Part shown: positions 43,428-52,705 of the stretch, one piece after another
Numbering within the stretch: position 1 is the first letter of the stretch
Layout of the letters: the number at the start of each line of letters is the position of its first letter
Source: Iningainema tapete BLCC-T55
GTDB lineage: Bacteria; Cyanobacteriota; Cyanobacteriia; Cyanobacteriales; Nostocaceae
DNA: 64,000 bases
Direction of reading: 5' to 3'
Assembly: GCF_014698965.1 (NCBI RefSeq)
Contig: NZ_JACXAE010000084.1
Span: 1 to 64,000 of the forward strand
Program-made: the position numbers and the translations under genes
The notes under the pieces: model-generated
The model's database searches: none
Seen by the model: only the letters and a program-made list of their open reading frames with translations
Told to the model about the DNA's origin: nothing

Positions 43428-45524
43428 TCAAGGATCGAAATTACCAAATGAGTTGAGTGCCAATGCCACAGGAAAAACCAAACCACTGCCAGCACGACGT
43501 AAAAGTGCTGCGATTACAGTAAAAGTCCAACGGGAATCGACAATATCATCAACTAAGAAAACAGAACCGCTCATTCCCGCCCAAGTTTCAACCGCGAAAG
43601 CACCATCTAAATTATGAGCTTGTTGATAACTGTTGCTCATATCTTTTTGTAAATCATTTGGGCGAACTTTCCGCACAATTGGCATAAAGGGTAAACCTAA
43701 TTTTTCCGCTAGCCGTTGAGCAAAATTCGGCACAAGTTCTGGACGATTTAACGAAGGAACACAAGTTACCCAAGTAGGAGAAGGCTGCACTTGCCAACGT
43801 TGAATCATTTCAAAAGCACCCTGTACTAATACATCATCAAAATGATTATCTCGATATTTACCCTGCTTTACTAATTCTCCCCAACCCGCATCACCCCACA
43901 GAGATAAAGCCCTGCCTTCCTCTGCTTTTAAATTGCTTTTAATGTTGCCAGAAAAGCCATAGATGGGAAAGGCTTGTGAAGCCCACTGTTTACGCGGTTC
44001 AATAATTTGGTCACTGCGACGTAGATACTGAATTGCCTGATTTACAAGCTCGATTGAATAAGTTTCTGGTAATAAAGTTTTACCTAAACACACAGCACAT
44101 TTGCCGCAAGCAGTCGGATTTGGATCGTCTAACTCTGCCGCTAAAAAAGCCATTAAGCATTGTTGACTTTGCATATATTCTAACATCCGAGCTTGTTCTT
44201 GGCGACGGATTTGTGTAAGTTTTTCTATTTTTTCAGTATCGTGTTGATAAGTTACTGGAGTAGCATACCATTTTGAACCTTGCTTCACTACAGGTGCAGG
44301 AGATTCCAGCGACAGCAGTTTCAAAACTTTATCAATTTGTCCTCTGGAAAGATTTAGTTGCTGTTCCAACTGGGGAAGAGAAAATCCATCTGTTGCTTGG
44401 TTAAGAGTACTTAAAACTTGTTGTGTATGAATTTGTGGAGGAAAGGCTGTATTGATGAAGTAGTTGGTAATTTCCGAGTCTTCATCACCGCTTAAAAGAA
44501 TTCCGTAAGCTGTTTCTACTGCTCTACCTGCTCTTCCTACTTGTTGATAATAGTGTACAACAGAACCAGGGCGTTGGTAATGAATGACAAATCCTAAATC
44601 TGGTTTATCAAATCCCATTCCTAAAGCTGTAGTTGCTACTAATGCTTTAATTTCATTTTTCAGAAGTTGCTCTTCTAATGCTTCACGAACATCACTTTCT
44701 AACTCGCTATGATATGCTTCAGCTTTTATACTCTGGGTTTTTAACCAATCGGCAACTCTTTCGGCATCTCTAACAGTTAATGTGTAAATAATACCACTTC
44801 CAGGTAAGTTAGGAAGTTGTTCTGCTAACCATGCCATTCGGGAAGCTGGATTGGGGATAGAAATATTTTGTAGTTGTAAACTTTTTCTAGTTAAATTACC
44901 TCTGAATACGCGCAGGTTTGCACCCAGTTGAGCGATAATATCATTTACTACTCGATTGTTAGCTGTGGCAGTTGTCGCAAGTACTGGGATGTTTTGCGGC
45001 AGTGCTTGTAAAATTCTCACAATCCGTCGATAATCAGGGCGAAAATCATGTCCCCAGTCGGAGATACAATGAGCTTCATCAATGACAAATAAACCGATTT
45101 TTTGGGACACTGGCAGAAGAATCTTTTCTCTAAATTCTTCGTTAGCTAATCTTTCCGGGGAAATTAGCAGGATGTCTACTTCTCCTGCTAGCAACTTTGT
45201 TTTGACAAGTTCCCACTCGTCTGTATTGCTGGAGTTAATTGTAGCTGCTTTGACGCCAATGCGTTGCGCGGCGGCAATTTGGTTTCGCATCAAAGCCAGT
45301 AAGGGTGAAATTAAAAGAGTACAACCAGCACCTCGATCGCGTAGTAAGCGAGTTGCTAAAAAATATACTAAACTTTTGCCCCAACCAGTGCGTTGCACGA
45401 CTAGTAAACGGGAACGCCTCTCCACTAACTCTTCAATCGCTTCCCATTGCCCGGTATGAAAGTCAGCAGTTGGATTATCCAGTGACTGACGCAGAAGCGA
45501 TCGCGCTTCTTCTTGTGTTGTCAT
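43428..45524 (-). CDS. RecQ-family helicase with C-terminal phosphoribosyltransferase-like domain
   Basis: 698 residues. Helicase motifs in order: QRTGWGKSLVYF (Walker A, about 44-55), LLISPLLALM, VIDEAHCISDWGHDF (DEAH, about 152), ATTATAN, and GRAGRAVETAYG. The RecQ zinc site (C-x-A-C-G-K-C-A-V-C) is near 465-480. The last 180 residues leave the RecQ pattern and contain VFLVDDIVDSRWTFTVIAALL, a PRPP-binding-loop-like motif of type I phosphoribosyltransferases (normally DDVxTTGxT). A helicase fused to a PRTase next to a DprA-like gene is an unusual set. First gene of a two-gene operon on the minus strand. Confidence 0.9.
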   Translation of the reverse strand: MTTQEEARSLLRQSLDNPTADFHTGQWEAIEELVERRSRLLVVQRTGWGKSLVYFLATRLLRDRGAGCTLLISPLLALMRNQIAAAQRIGVKAATINSSNTDEWELVKTKLLAGEVDILLISPERLANEEFREKILLPVSQKIGLFVIDEAHCISDWGHDFRPDYRRIVRILQALPQNIPVLATTATANNRVVNDIIAQLGANLRVFRGNLTRKSLQLQNISIPNPASRMAWLAEQLPNLPGSGIIYTLTVRDAERVADWLKTQSIKAEAYHSELESDVREALEEQLLKNEIKALVATTALGMGFDKPDLGFVIHYQRPGSVVHYYQQVGRAGRAVETAYGILLSGDEDSEITNYFINTAFPPQIHTQQVLSTLNQATDGFSLPQLEQQLNLSRGQIDKVLKLLSLESPAPVVKQGSKWYATPVTYQHDTEKIEKLTQIRRQEQARMLEYMQSQQCLMAFLAAELDDPNPTACGKCAVCLGKTLLPETYSIELVNQAIQYLRRSDQIIEPRKQWASQAFPIYGFSGNIKSNLKAEEGRALSLWGDAGWGELVKQGKYRDNHFDDVLVQGAFEMIQRWQVQPSPTWVTCVPSLNRPELVPNFAQRLAEKLGLPFMPIVRKVRPNDLQKDMSNSYQQAHNLDGAFAVETWAGMSGSVFLVDDIVDSRWTFTVIAALLRRAGSGLVFPVALALNSFGNFDP

Positions 45525-45591
45525 ATATACTTAATAAGTCAGTGTTATTTCTGTTTTAACACTGAGAAATCTTATCTGCCAAACTATAAAG

Positions 45592-47970
45592 TTAGTTTTG
45601 GAGTGTATGGCACTTAACACCAGTAGATCCCAAACTATAGGGAGTGGTATTAGGTGCATGGGCGATCAACGTCACTTCACCCTTTCCATTAAATACCCAA
45701 CCAATGGCAGGATTAATCTCCACAGGAGCAGAGGCGGAAGGTGGTTTAATTGTAGTAGTTTTTGAACTACGCTGCTGATTTGTAGCAACGCTCAGGCGAG
45801 TATCTGACCACAAAACATCACTACTGAGTGGTTCGTAAGGATTGGGGGACAAGCCGCCGCGTCCGGTGACAACGAAGGTACTGCCTGTTTCGCCATTAAA
45901 AGCGGCACAGCCAGAGGCAATTTGCCCAGAGACATCGACAACCTGTGCTGGTAAGGCAACTGTCCCGCGATCTGGGTCAACATCCGGCGTGTTAATTTGT
46001 ATCCTACCATTTATTCCCAGTTGAGAACTGGCAGTAATGTCATTCGTCTGTGAAGTTTCTTGAACGCGGCGATCAACGCCAAAGATACCTTGCGTTGTGA
46101 TATTAATATTACCTCCGCGACCCCTAAAAGCATTGGCAGTAATGTCGCTATTTTCTCCTGGAACAGCGACGATTAATTTGGAGTTGATATCGATATTGCC
46201 ACCAGCAACATCCGCACCAACCTGTGAGGTGTCGGCAGAGGTGGTGATCTGACTGTTGTTGCGTAATAGCAATAAGTCTAAGCCCTGTAGTGTAATATTG
46301 CCGCCTTGACCCGATTTGGTTTCAGCGATAAGTTTTCCTCCATCTAGACTTAGATCGCGAGCTTGTATCTGAAGGTTGCCTGCATTTCCTGACTCTACAC
46401 CAGCCACAGTTACTCTAGCCCCATCCCGAACAATCAACTGCCCTGTGGTAATTGTTAAGGAACCCGCATCTCCCGTACCCCGAGTTGAAGCAAACAAACC
46501 ACTGTTCGGCGAACCATTTAGTCCTGTTCCGCTTAGTTCCACCAAATCCGAGGCAAATACTGTAAGATTTCCTCCCTTACCCTGACTATTTATATTAGTA
46601 CCAGCTGTTACCTGTGCTCCATCCCGGACAATCAACTGTCGAGTATCAATCGTCAAAGAACCCGCATCTCCAGAACCTAGAGTCTGAGTAAATAAGCCGC
46701 TAGGAAAATTCCCAATAGCCGAATTTCCGCTCAGTTTTACCATTGCGGCGGTCACTTGCAACGTTCCTCCACGACCTTGGTTTCCGCGAGTACTAGCTGA
46801 TACATTTGCCCCATTCTCAATCATTAATTGTCCCGTGTCAATAGTCAGATTACCCGCCGCCCCTGTACCAAAAGTATCTGCAAACAAAGCGCTCGGATTA
46901 CCATCCGCATCAGTGCCGATCGCTTGCACAAAGTCAGAGGCTTTCACCGTTAAACTTCCCCCAGTCCCCGAACCCGAAGTAGAAGCTGATATTTGCGATC
47001 CATCTTGAATAGTTAACTGCTCTGCACCGATAGAGATTCCTCTACCGTTTTGACTCCCCTGAGTGTCTGCGAAAAGTAGTGATCCATTGCTGAGCGTGAC
47101 ACGCCTGCCCTGCACTTGAATATTACCGCCGCCCTCGCCACTGACATCGACAATAGCTCGATTGCTAAGTGATACATCTGCTGTCGGTACGTTATTCGGA
47201 AAACTTAAGGGCTGGTTGTTGCTATCAAGGTTCAATCTGATCGTTCCTTCTCCAAGTATACCTCCCAAAGCGATCTGACCACCTTGAGCTTGTAGAAATC
47301 CGTTATCCAGGTTCACATTGCCACCCACCAACGCCAAGGTTTTACCTGGTTGTACCGATACTGCCCCTTGCACTCTTATGTCTGTTGCAGTTCCCCCAAA
47401 TTGCAGACCTAGTGGTACACTCACTGTCAGTAAGGGTGTTGTTTGAGGAGAAGTTGCACTGAACTCAGTGCCATCAGCAAATTTGATTGCGCTAGCTGTA
47501 CTACCCACAAACGAACCACCCACACTTAGTACGGCATTTGGTCCAAAAATGATTCCATTGGGATTAATCAAAAATAAATTGGCATTGGAAGGAAGTATAT
47601 TGCCGTCGATCGTCTGGAAAGTCCCAAGGATGCCCATAATTTTAGAACTGTTACTACCAGTTACCCTTGCCACAATATTCTGAATATTACCGGGACTTAA
47701 GAAGAAAGCTGCCCGTCCTTCACTAACGTTAAATTCCTGAAAACTGTGGAACAGATTATTACCTTGAGATACCCCACCCCTCAGTACTTCTGTAGAACCA
47801 TCAAATTGGTTCGTGTCAACACGAGAACTTTGAGATCCTAGTGTGTTATCAGGAGTAATAGCGCTTTGGGCAAAGACACAATCTACAGCACAATAGGCGA
47901 TCGCCACACCAATTGCCATTGAACTTGCTAGCCTTATTTGCCCAGAATAAAATTTCCAGCTTTGAGACAT
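45592..47970 (-). CDS. Two-partner-secretion filamentous hemagglutinin-like adhesin
   Basis: 792 residues. A signal peptide (about 1-35) precedes a TPS domain: RGGVSQGNNLFHSFQEFNV, ANLFLINPNGIIFGPNA and FVGSTASAI. Long beta-helix repeats with GNLTIDTGQLMIENGA and GSLTIDTRQLIVRDGA follow. The C-terminus ends with a Cys near HTL. The product is exported by a TpsB-type barrel (not in the window) and probably acts at the cell surface. It lies downstream of two small exported genes on the same strand. Confidence 0.9.
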   Translation of the reverse strand: MSQSWKFYSGQIRLASSMAIGVAIAYCAVDCVFAQSAITPDNTLGSQSSRVDTNQFDGSTEVLRGGVSQGNNLFHSFQEFNVSEGRAAFFLSPGNIQNIVARVTGSNSSKIMGILGTFQTIDGNILPSNANLFLINPNGIIFGPNAVLSVGGSFVGSTASAIKFADGTEFSATSPQTTPLLTVSVPLGLQFGGTATDIRVQGAVSVQPGKTLALVGGNVNLDNGFLQAQGGQIALGGILGEGTIRLNLDSNNQPLSFPNNVPTADVSLSNRAIVDVSGEGGGNIQVQGRRVTLSNGSLLFADTQGSQNGRGISIGAEQLTIQDGSQISASTSGSGTGGSLTVKASDFVQAIGTDADGNPSALFADTFGTGAAGNLTIDTGQLMIENGANVSASTRGNQGRGGTLQVTAAMVKLSGNSAIGNFPSGLFTQTLGSGDAGSLTIDTRQLIVRDGAQVTAGTNINSQGKGGNLTVFASDLVELSGTGLNGSPNSGLFASTRGTGDAGSLTITTGQLIVRDGARVTVAGVESGNAGNLQIQARDLSLDGGKLIAETKSGQGGNITLQGLDLLLLRNNSQITTSADTSQVGADVAGGNIDINSKLIVAVPGENSDITANAFRGRGGNINITTQGIFGVDRRVQETSQTNDITASSQLGINGRIQINTPDVDPDRGTVALPAQVVDVSGQIASGCAAFNGETGSTFVVTGRGGLSPNPYEPLSSDVLWSDTRLSVATNQQRSSKTTTIKPPSASAPVEINPAIGWVFNGKGEVTLIAHAPNTTPYSLGSTGVKCHTLQN

Positions 47971-47982
47971 ATCAATATTTTC

Positions 47983-48360
47983 CTATGGTGAAAAAAGCTG
48001 CTGCTGTATTACATTTGCAGTATCCAACTCCTGTAATTGCTGACTTAAGTTTGGAACCAGTATTTGCAGTTTCTGTACTGTTTCTAGATCGTCGTCTATC
48101 AGCTTCTGTATTGCTTGTGGATCTTCCTGCTGTAGCTGCTGTATAGCTTCTGGATAAAGCTCTAGCAGTATCCATATTGGTCGTTTAGTCCATAGATTAG
48201 GTGGATGAGACGGGGGTATAAGTAGCGGGCGTCTACATTCTTGTCCCGGCAGACAAACGGTTTGTGCAATGGCGTACCCCTCACTAAAGGCGATCGCATA
48301 ACCTATCACCACTCCCACTAAACTATACGAACAGCATTTATGTATACGAGCTAGGGTCAT
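47983..48360 (-). CDS. Small exported Leu/Gln-repeat protein, copy A
   Basis: 125 residues. N-terminus MTLARIHKCCSYSLVGVVIGYAIA is a signal peptide. After a Pro-rich part with CLPGQEC, the C-terminal half holds repeats around YPEAIQQLQQEDPQAIQKL and VPNLSQQLQEL. It is a paralogue of the gene at 48424-48777 (same opening, same CLPGQ motif, same repeats) and lies only 12 bases upstream of the adhesin, so probably the same transcript. Function unknown. Confidence 0.75.
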   Translation of the reverse strand: MTLARIHKCCSYSLVGVVIGYAIAFSEGYAIAQTVCLPGQECRRPLLIPPSHPPNLWTKRPIWILLELYPEAIQQLQQEDPQAIQKLIDDDLETVQKLQILVPNLSQQLQELDTANVIQQQLFSP

Positions 48361-48423
48361 ATTATCTGGTATCCTTTAATACTTTCGTAGTTTTTACAGC
48401 TAATTAAGCTACCTCTGTATTAA

Positions 48424-48777
48424 TTATCTTGCATACTGCTGTAGTTGCTGTCTTGAATTTGGAGCCAGTTGTTGCAGCCTCTGTAATGTATGTGGATCAA
48501 GCTGCCTCAGTTTCTCTATTGCCTGTGGATCTTCTCGCTGTAGCTGCTGTATTGCTTGTGGATTGAGCTTTTGTAGTTGCTCTAATAGCCGAGATGGTAA
48601 CCTAGCTGGTGGATTAGGTTTGATCGGCTTGTAAGATGCTGGCGGGATGACACACGGCTGTCCTGGCAAACAGGGATTTTGGGCAAAGGCGTACTCTCCC
48701 CAAGAAGCGATCGCGTAACCTATCACCACTCCCACTAAAGTATACGAAAAGCATCTATATGTACGAGCTAAAGTCAT
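48424..48777 (-). CDS. Small exported Leu/Gln-repeat protein, copy B
   Basis: 117 residues, same plan as copy A: MTLARTYRCFSYTLVGVVIG signal, CLPGQPC, then repeats of about 11-12 residues ending LNPQAIQQLQREDPQAIEKL, RQLDPHTLQRLQQLAPN, RQQLQQYAR. The two copies keep the signal and repeat core but differ in the Pro-rich linker. Tandem duplication upstream of the TPS adhesin suggests a role in its surface presentation, which is inference. Confidence 0.75.
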   Translation of the reverse strand: MTLARTYRCFSYTLVGVVIGYAIASWGEYAFAQNPCLPGQPCVIPPASYKPIKPNPPARLPSRLLEQLQKLNPQAIQQLQREDPQAIEKLRQLDPHTLQRLQQLAPNSRQQLQQYAR

Positions 48778-49043
48778 ATTAATCTGGTTTCCTTTAATAC
48801 TTCTGTAGTTATACTGGTGTTGCAGAATTTAGGTAGACTAGGATTTAAAACTCTATATAATTATTCAGAAGTTAATTAAGGATTTACGCAGCCAGTGATA
48901 AATATTTACGTTTCTTTACACCGTCACCGATGGAAACATTGCTCTACTTTTCAACACAGATGATTGGCAAGAACACCATAACTCCAAAATCCCAAGATAA
49001 ACTTAATTTAATTGCACTGTTACTAAGAAGGACAAGTATTAAA

Positions 49044-49535
49044 ATGACCGAGAAAAAATCTTTTCTTTTAAAAGCTTCTGAAATAGCCGAGAAAAAAACT
49101 ACTTTCTCTCATCCTTGGAACCGTAACTCGCTAATTATAGGAACTCAGATTAGTCGTTTAGTGGGACTGGAAAGGGTGGGCGTAAGCTTTGCCAAAATAC
49201 CACCAGGTAAAGAATCATTTATATATCATGCTCATCATCGCGAAGAAGAATGGATTTATATTATTTCTGGTAGTGGGGTGGCGGAAATTGATGGTGAGGA
49301 ATTTGAAGTTAGCGTAGGAGATTTCATGGGTTTTCCCACACCTTCAGTTGCCCATCATTTACGTAATCCCTATGACGAGGATTTGGTTTATCTCATGGGC
49401 GGAGAGTCCCTTGATGTTGAGATTGCGGACTTTCCTCGGCATGGTAAGCGAATGCTTCGACGTGGAACAAACGTGGAAATTTACGATATTTCCAACGCTA
49501 AAAGTATGGAGGAAGCTTTTCAGGATGGCGAATAA
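49044..49535 (+). CDS. Cupin domain protein
   Basis: 163 residues from ATG 49044 (MTEKKSFLLKASEIAEKK). A single cupin barrel: KESFIYHAHHREEEWIYIISG (His, His and Glu metal ligands), GEEFEVSVGDFMGFPTPSVAHH (second motif with His). A longer in-frame start at 48930 would add 38 residues that include the MIG peptide pattern seen at 41812. The metal-binding barrel may be an isomerase, dioxygenase or sugar-binding protein; the substrate is unknown. Confidence 0.82.
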   Translation: MTEKKSFLLKASEIAEKKTTFSHPWNRNSLIIGTQISRLVGLERVGVSFAKIPPGKESFIYHAHHREEEWIYIISGSGVAEIDGEEFEVSVGDFMGFPTPSVAHHLRNPYDEDLVYLMGGESLDVEIADFPRHGKRMLRRGTNVEIYDISNAKSMEEAFQDGE

Positions 49536-49606
49536 TTTACATCTTTTATGGCTTTTGTTGCTTCTAGAACTTGGAGAAGAAATCATTATTTCCAACCTCA
49601 AAGCAA

Positions 49607-50101
49607 TCATTCCAGAGATGCTTGCTCAAAAGCAGTATTATTAGGCAACGTTATCTGCCAATCTCGCAAGGTTTTCACATCAACTACAGGGTTAAGAAAT
49701 ACTCCATCCATCAGATGCCCTCCTGCTTTGTTATCACTTGTAATCAAATGAAAGTGATAGCCGGCTTGGTTCACACCCTTGAGGTACTGCGGCAGTCGAA
49801 ATCCCACTAATGTACCTCGCACCTCACGCAATTCAAAAACAACCTGCTGCTGACTAAGCACTTCATTTAACGGGCTATAAGGTGGTGTTTGTTTGGGAAC
49901 ACTCCTCACTTTCAAAGAGGGAAAGGTTCCTTGCAAGCGAATCGCATAGGGCAAGTTCTTACTTGGTAACTTTTCGTCGAGAAGCTGCTGCAATTCCTGA
50001 TAATTCATTTGTCCAGTCAAACGAAGCGATCGCTCTCTACGAAAAAATGTCACAGCAGAAAATGGTGTTTTAGCTTCATTTTCTACTGGTAAAAATAAAA
50101 C
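49607..50101 (-). pseudogene. budA: 5'-truncated acetolactate decarboxylase gene
   Basis: The frame holds the C-terminal two thirds of acetolactate decarboxylase: PFSAVTFFRRERSLRL, LPSKNLPYAIRLQGTFPSLK, RGTLVGFRLPQYLKGVNQAG and YHFHLITSDNKAGGHLMDG, including the two His zinc ligands. The expected first 90-100 residues are absent; a stop codon at 50102-50104 precedes the homologous region. The full protein is about 240-260 residues, so this copy is very probably dead. It is convergent with the cupin gene. Confidence 0.8.
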
Positions 50102-50147
50102 CTAGAACTCCAGTATCTCATATCTTGCGGCGTGGTTGATGCTGCTA

Positions 50148-51032
50148 TTAATACAGGATAGATGGTAGAAACACTCCTGCTGGTTCGTTATACAGACCGA
50201 AACTCATTAACGTTGCAGTCTGAGTGACACGCAGTCCTTGCTTCAAACACCAGCGGAACAAGCCAGCATTACGCATTGGAACATAAAAGCCAGTCTCGGT
50301 GAACGCGGACGCTGCACCAATCAACGCCTTTAAATCTTCATTATTCTCGCCAATGGCGTGACCTAAGCCACCGATTTCAGTAGCGTAGCCTGATATGCGC
50401 CCATCACATTCGACCAACGTTGCCGTACCATGCTCGACAGCTTCCCTGAGTTCACCTGCGCGGTTATGACCATGAATAATATAGCAGAGTTGATTACACG
50501 CCGCAAGGTCAGCAGCAGTTGCCGGACGAACGGTACGCCCAGGTATTGTTAAGCCGAGATGTTTTCCTTCAAGTTGCGCCAGTGGTTCGCGCACATCGAA
50601 GCCGAGTTTGGTATACAAGGCAAGGGAGTGGGTGTTATGCGCGGCTTGAACGAGTCGCACACCAGCGAACCGTTTTTCCTGTGCCCGCTGTAAAACATGT
50701 TCCATCAGGCGACGACCTACCGACTTGTTTTGCGCGGCGGGATCTACCATTGTAGGACCGATTCCAGCGATAGTTTCGCCTTCCCACAAAAAGTTAAGAC
50801 CGATGACGCGCCCATCAAGTGCCTCAGCCACGACCGAATAAACCGTTGGGTGCACCAATAGTTCGGACACAATGCTAACCCCAAACTCCGCAGAAGGAAT
50901 GTCTGGTGTCAAGCCGTGTTTTTCCGCAACAACACGGAGCGCCTGATACAAAATTGTACCACAAGAAACTGCATCTTCGGCAAGTCCCTCACGTAGGATC
51001 ACCGAAGATGTTGGTTCTAATATTTTGTCCAT
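50148..51032 (-). CDS. GNAT N-acetyltransferase with two GNAT-like halves
   Basis: 294 residues. The N-terminal GNAT has the acetyl-CoA loop VDPAAQNKSVGRRLMEHVL and HNTHSLALYTKLGF. The second half (from RTVRPATAADLAAC) resembles a degenerate GNAT domain ending in VPMRNAGLFRWCLKQGLRV. The substrate is unknown. Codon use is visibly richer in G and C than neighbouring genes, hinting at acquisition from another lineage. Confidence 0.82.
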   Translation of the reverse strand: MDKILEPTSSVILREGLAEDAVSCGTILYQALRVVAEKHGLTPDIPSAEFGVSIVSELLVHPTVYSVVAEALDGRVIGLNFLWEGETIAGIGPTMVDPAAQNKSVGRRLMEHVLQRAQEKRFAGVRLVQAAHNTHSLALYTKLGFDVREPLAQLEGKHLGLTIPGRTVRPATAADLAACNQLCYIIHGHNRAGELREAVEHGTATLVECDGRISGYATEIGGLGHAIGENNEDLKALIGAASAFTETGFYVPMRNAGLFRWCLKQGLRVTQTATLMSFGLYNEPAGVFLPSILY

Positions 51033-51129
51033 GATGAAAAATTTTACAAGATAAGTAGGTAGGTAAAATTAAACATAACATACATGCTTATGTTAGTAGT
51101 ACCGTGAGAGCGCTCAAGACAAGGGTTTT

Positions 51130-51145
51130 AAGCGCTTAAGCGCTT
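51130..51145. repeat. Perfect palindrome AAGCGCTTAAGCGCTT
   Basis: Sixteen-base perfect palindrome in the spacer between gdhA and the GNAT gene. About 50 bases to its left AACATAA and TTATGTT form another inverted pair. Either could be a regulatory site for the GNAT gene; nothing decides it. Confidence 0.4.
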
Positions 51146-51203
51146 ACTACAAACTTCTATTTATTTACGCTTTGTTACTTACATTAGAGTATAACAAAGA
51201 TCA

Positions 51204-52493
51204 TCAAGGGTAGAGTCCGCGATCGCTCAGAGCTTGAGCCACACGACCTACACCTAGAGTGTATGCTGCTAACCGTAGGGGAATTTGTCGCAGTTGCGAT
51301 TGCTCAATCACCTGATGGTATGCCCGCACCATCAACTGTTCCATTTCCCGATTAACACGTTCTTCATCCCAAAATACATAGGAAAGTCCTTGCACCCACT
51401 CCAAATAACTCACCACCACACCACCAGCATTAGTCAAAATATCTGGTAACACTGTCACACCCCGCGCCGCCAACGCCTGGTTTGCTTGGAGAGTCACAGG
51501 ACCATTAGCTGCTTCTGCTACAATAGTGGCTTGGACTTGATGAACATTTTCCTCTGTAATTTGGTTCTCCAGAGCCGCAGGAATCAGCACATCGCAGGGC
51601 AAAGTCAGTAACTCTGAATTGGTGATTGATTCTGCTTGTGGGAAACCGACAATACTCCTTCGGTTGTGTGCAGCATAGGCTTGCAAAGCTGGAATATCTA
51701 AACCATCTTGTGCAAAAACTCCCCCAGTTCCGGTAGAAACAGCTATCACCTTGGCTCCCGCTTGATGTAGTAGTAAAGCTGCCGCACCGCCAACATTCCC
51801 AAAACCTTGGATTGCTACCCGCACCCCTGCTAGTGACTTACCTAAATCTGCCAGTGCCTCCCGTACAGTAATCATCACACCACGCCCGGTTGCCATTTCC
51901 CGTCCCCGCGAACCACCAATGGAAAGGGGCTTACCAGTCACAACCCCAGGCACAGCATGACCTACATTTACAGAGTAAGTGTCCATAATCCAAGCCATCT
52001 CACGGGCAGAAGTACCCATATCTGGAGCGGGAATATCTACAGCAGGACCAATATCCTTAATCAATTCACTAGTATAGCGACGAGTGATGCGCTCGAGTTC
52101 GCCAACACTGTAGCTTTTTGGATTGATAGCAATACCTCCCTTCGCACCACCGTAGGGAATGCCAAGTAAAGCACATTTCCAGGTCATGAGCATTGCCAGC
52201 GCTGACACTTCCCGTAGTGTCACAGCTTGATGGTAACGAATACCACCTTTATAGGGACCCAAGATATCACAGTGCTGCACCCGATGTCCAGCCAGAACCT
52301 GCACTTCACCATCATCTCGTTTCACAGGAATAGAAACCGTAACTACCTTGCGTGGATTGCTGAGGGTTGCCAAAATACCTTGGTCAAGCTTCAATTCTCG
52401 CGCCGCCTGCTCTAGGTAGCTACAAGCTTGGTCAAATGGACAGATGTGCGCTGGAGTTGGAGTTTCCAGCGGCAGCAGGGAAGTTGAAATCAT
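51204..52493 (-). CDS. gdhA: Glu/Leu/Phe/Val dehydrogenase (glutamate dehydrogenase)
   Basis: 429 residues. Substrate and catalytic segments GGIRYHQAVTLREVSALAMLMTWK and LGIPYGGAKGGI (the reactive Lys) are present, as is the dinucleotide fold VAIQGFGNVGGAAALLL. The family reversibly deaminates glutamate or branched amino acids; hexameric glutamate dehydrogenase is likeliest. Transcribed alone, divergent from the P450 gene by about 210 bases. Confidence 0.95.
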   Translation of the reverse strand: MISTSLLPLETPTPAHICPFDQACSYLEQAARELKLDQGILATLSNPRKVVTVSIPVKRDDGEVQVLAGHRVQHCDILGPYKGGIRYHQAVTLREVSALAMLMTWKCALLGIPYGGAKGGIAINPKSYSVGELERITRRYTSELIKDIGPAVDIPAPDMGTSAREMAWIMDTYSVNVGHAVPGVVTGKPLSIGGSRGREMATGRGVMITVREALADLGKSLAGVRVAIQGFGNVGGAAALLLHQAGAKVIAVSTGTGGVFAQDGLDIPALQAYAAHNRRSIVGFPQAESITNSELLTLPCDVLIPAALENQITEENVHQVQATIVAEAANGPVTLQANQALAARGVTVLPDILTNAGGVVVSYLEWVQGLSYVFWDEERVNREMEQLMVRAYHQVIEQSQLRQIPLRLAAYTLGVGRVAQALSDRGLYP

Positions 52494-52705
52494 ATAATTT
52501 TCTTCTGCGGTATCCGACCTGATGTATATACTTAGCTTAGCTTTTTTTTAAGGAAAAACTAGAAGTTTTGTAAACTTCGTTACAGTTATTTGTTTTATTC
52601 TATTGTATATATGTTCAAGAAAAAATTTGCGTGAAGTTTGCTGAAGCAGGAAAATAGTGGGAAGCTAAAAATAGCCAGTTTTGTGTTAAGTGAGGCACAG
52701 TTGCC

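Noticed and set aside
45082-45459. Plus-strand frame inside the RecQ gene
   Set aside because: Antisense of well-conserved helicase motifs.
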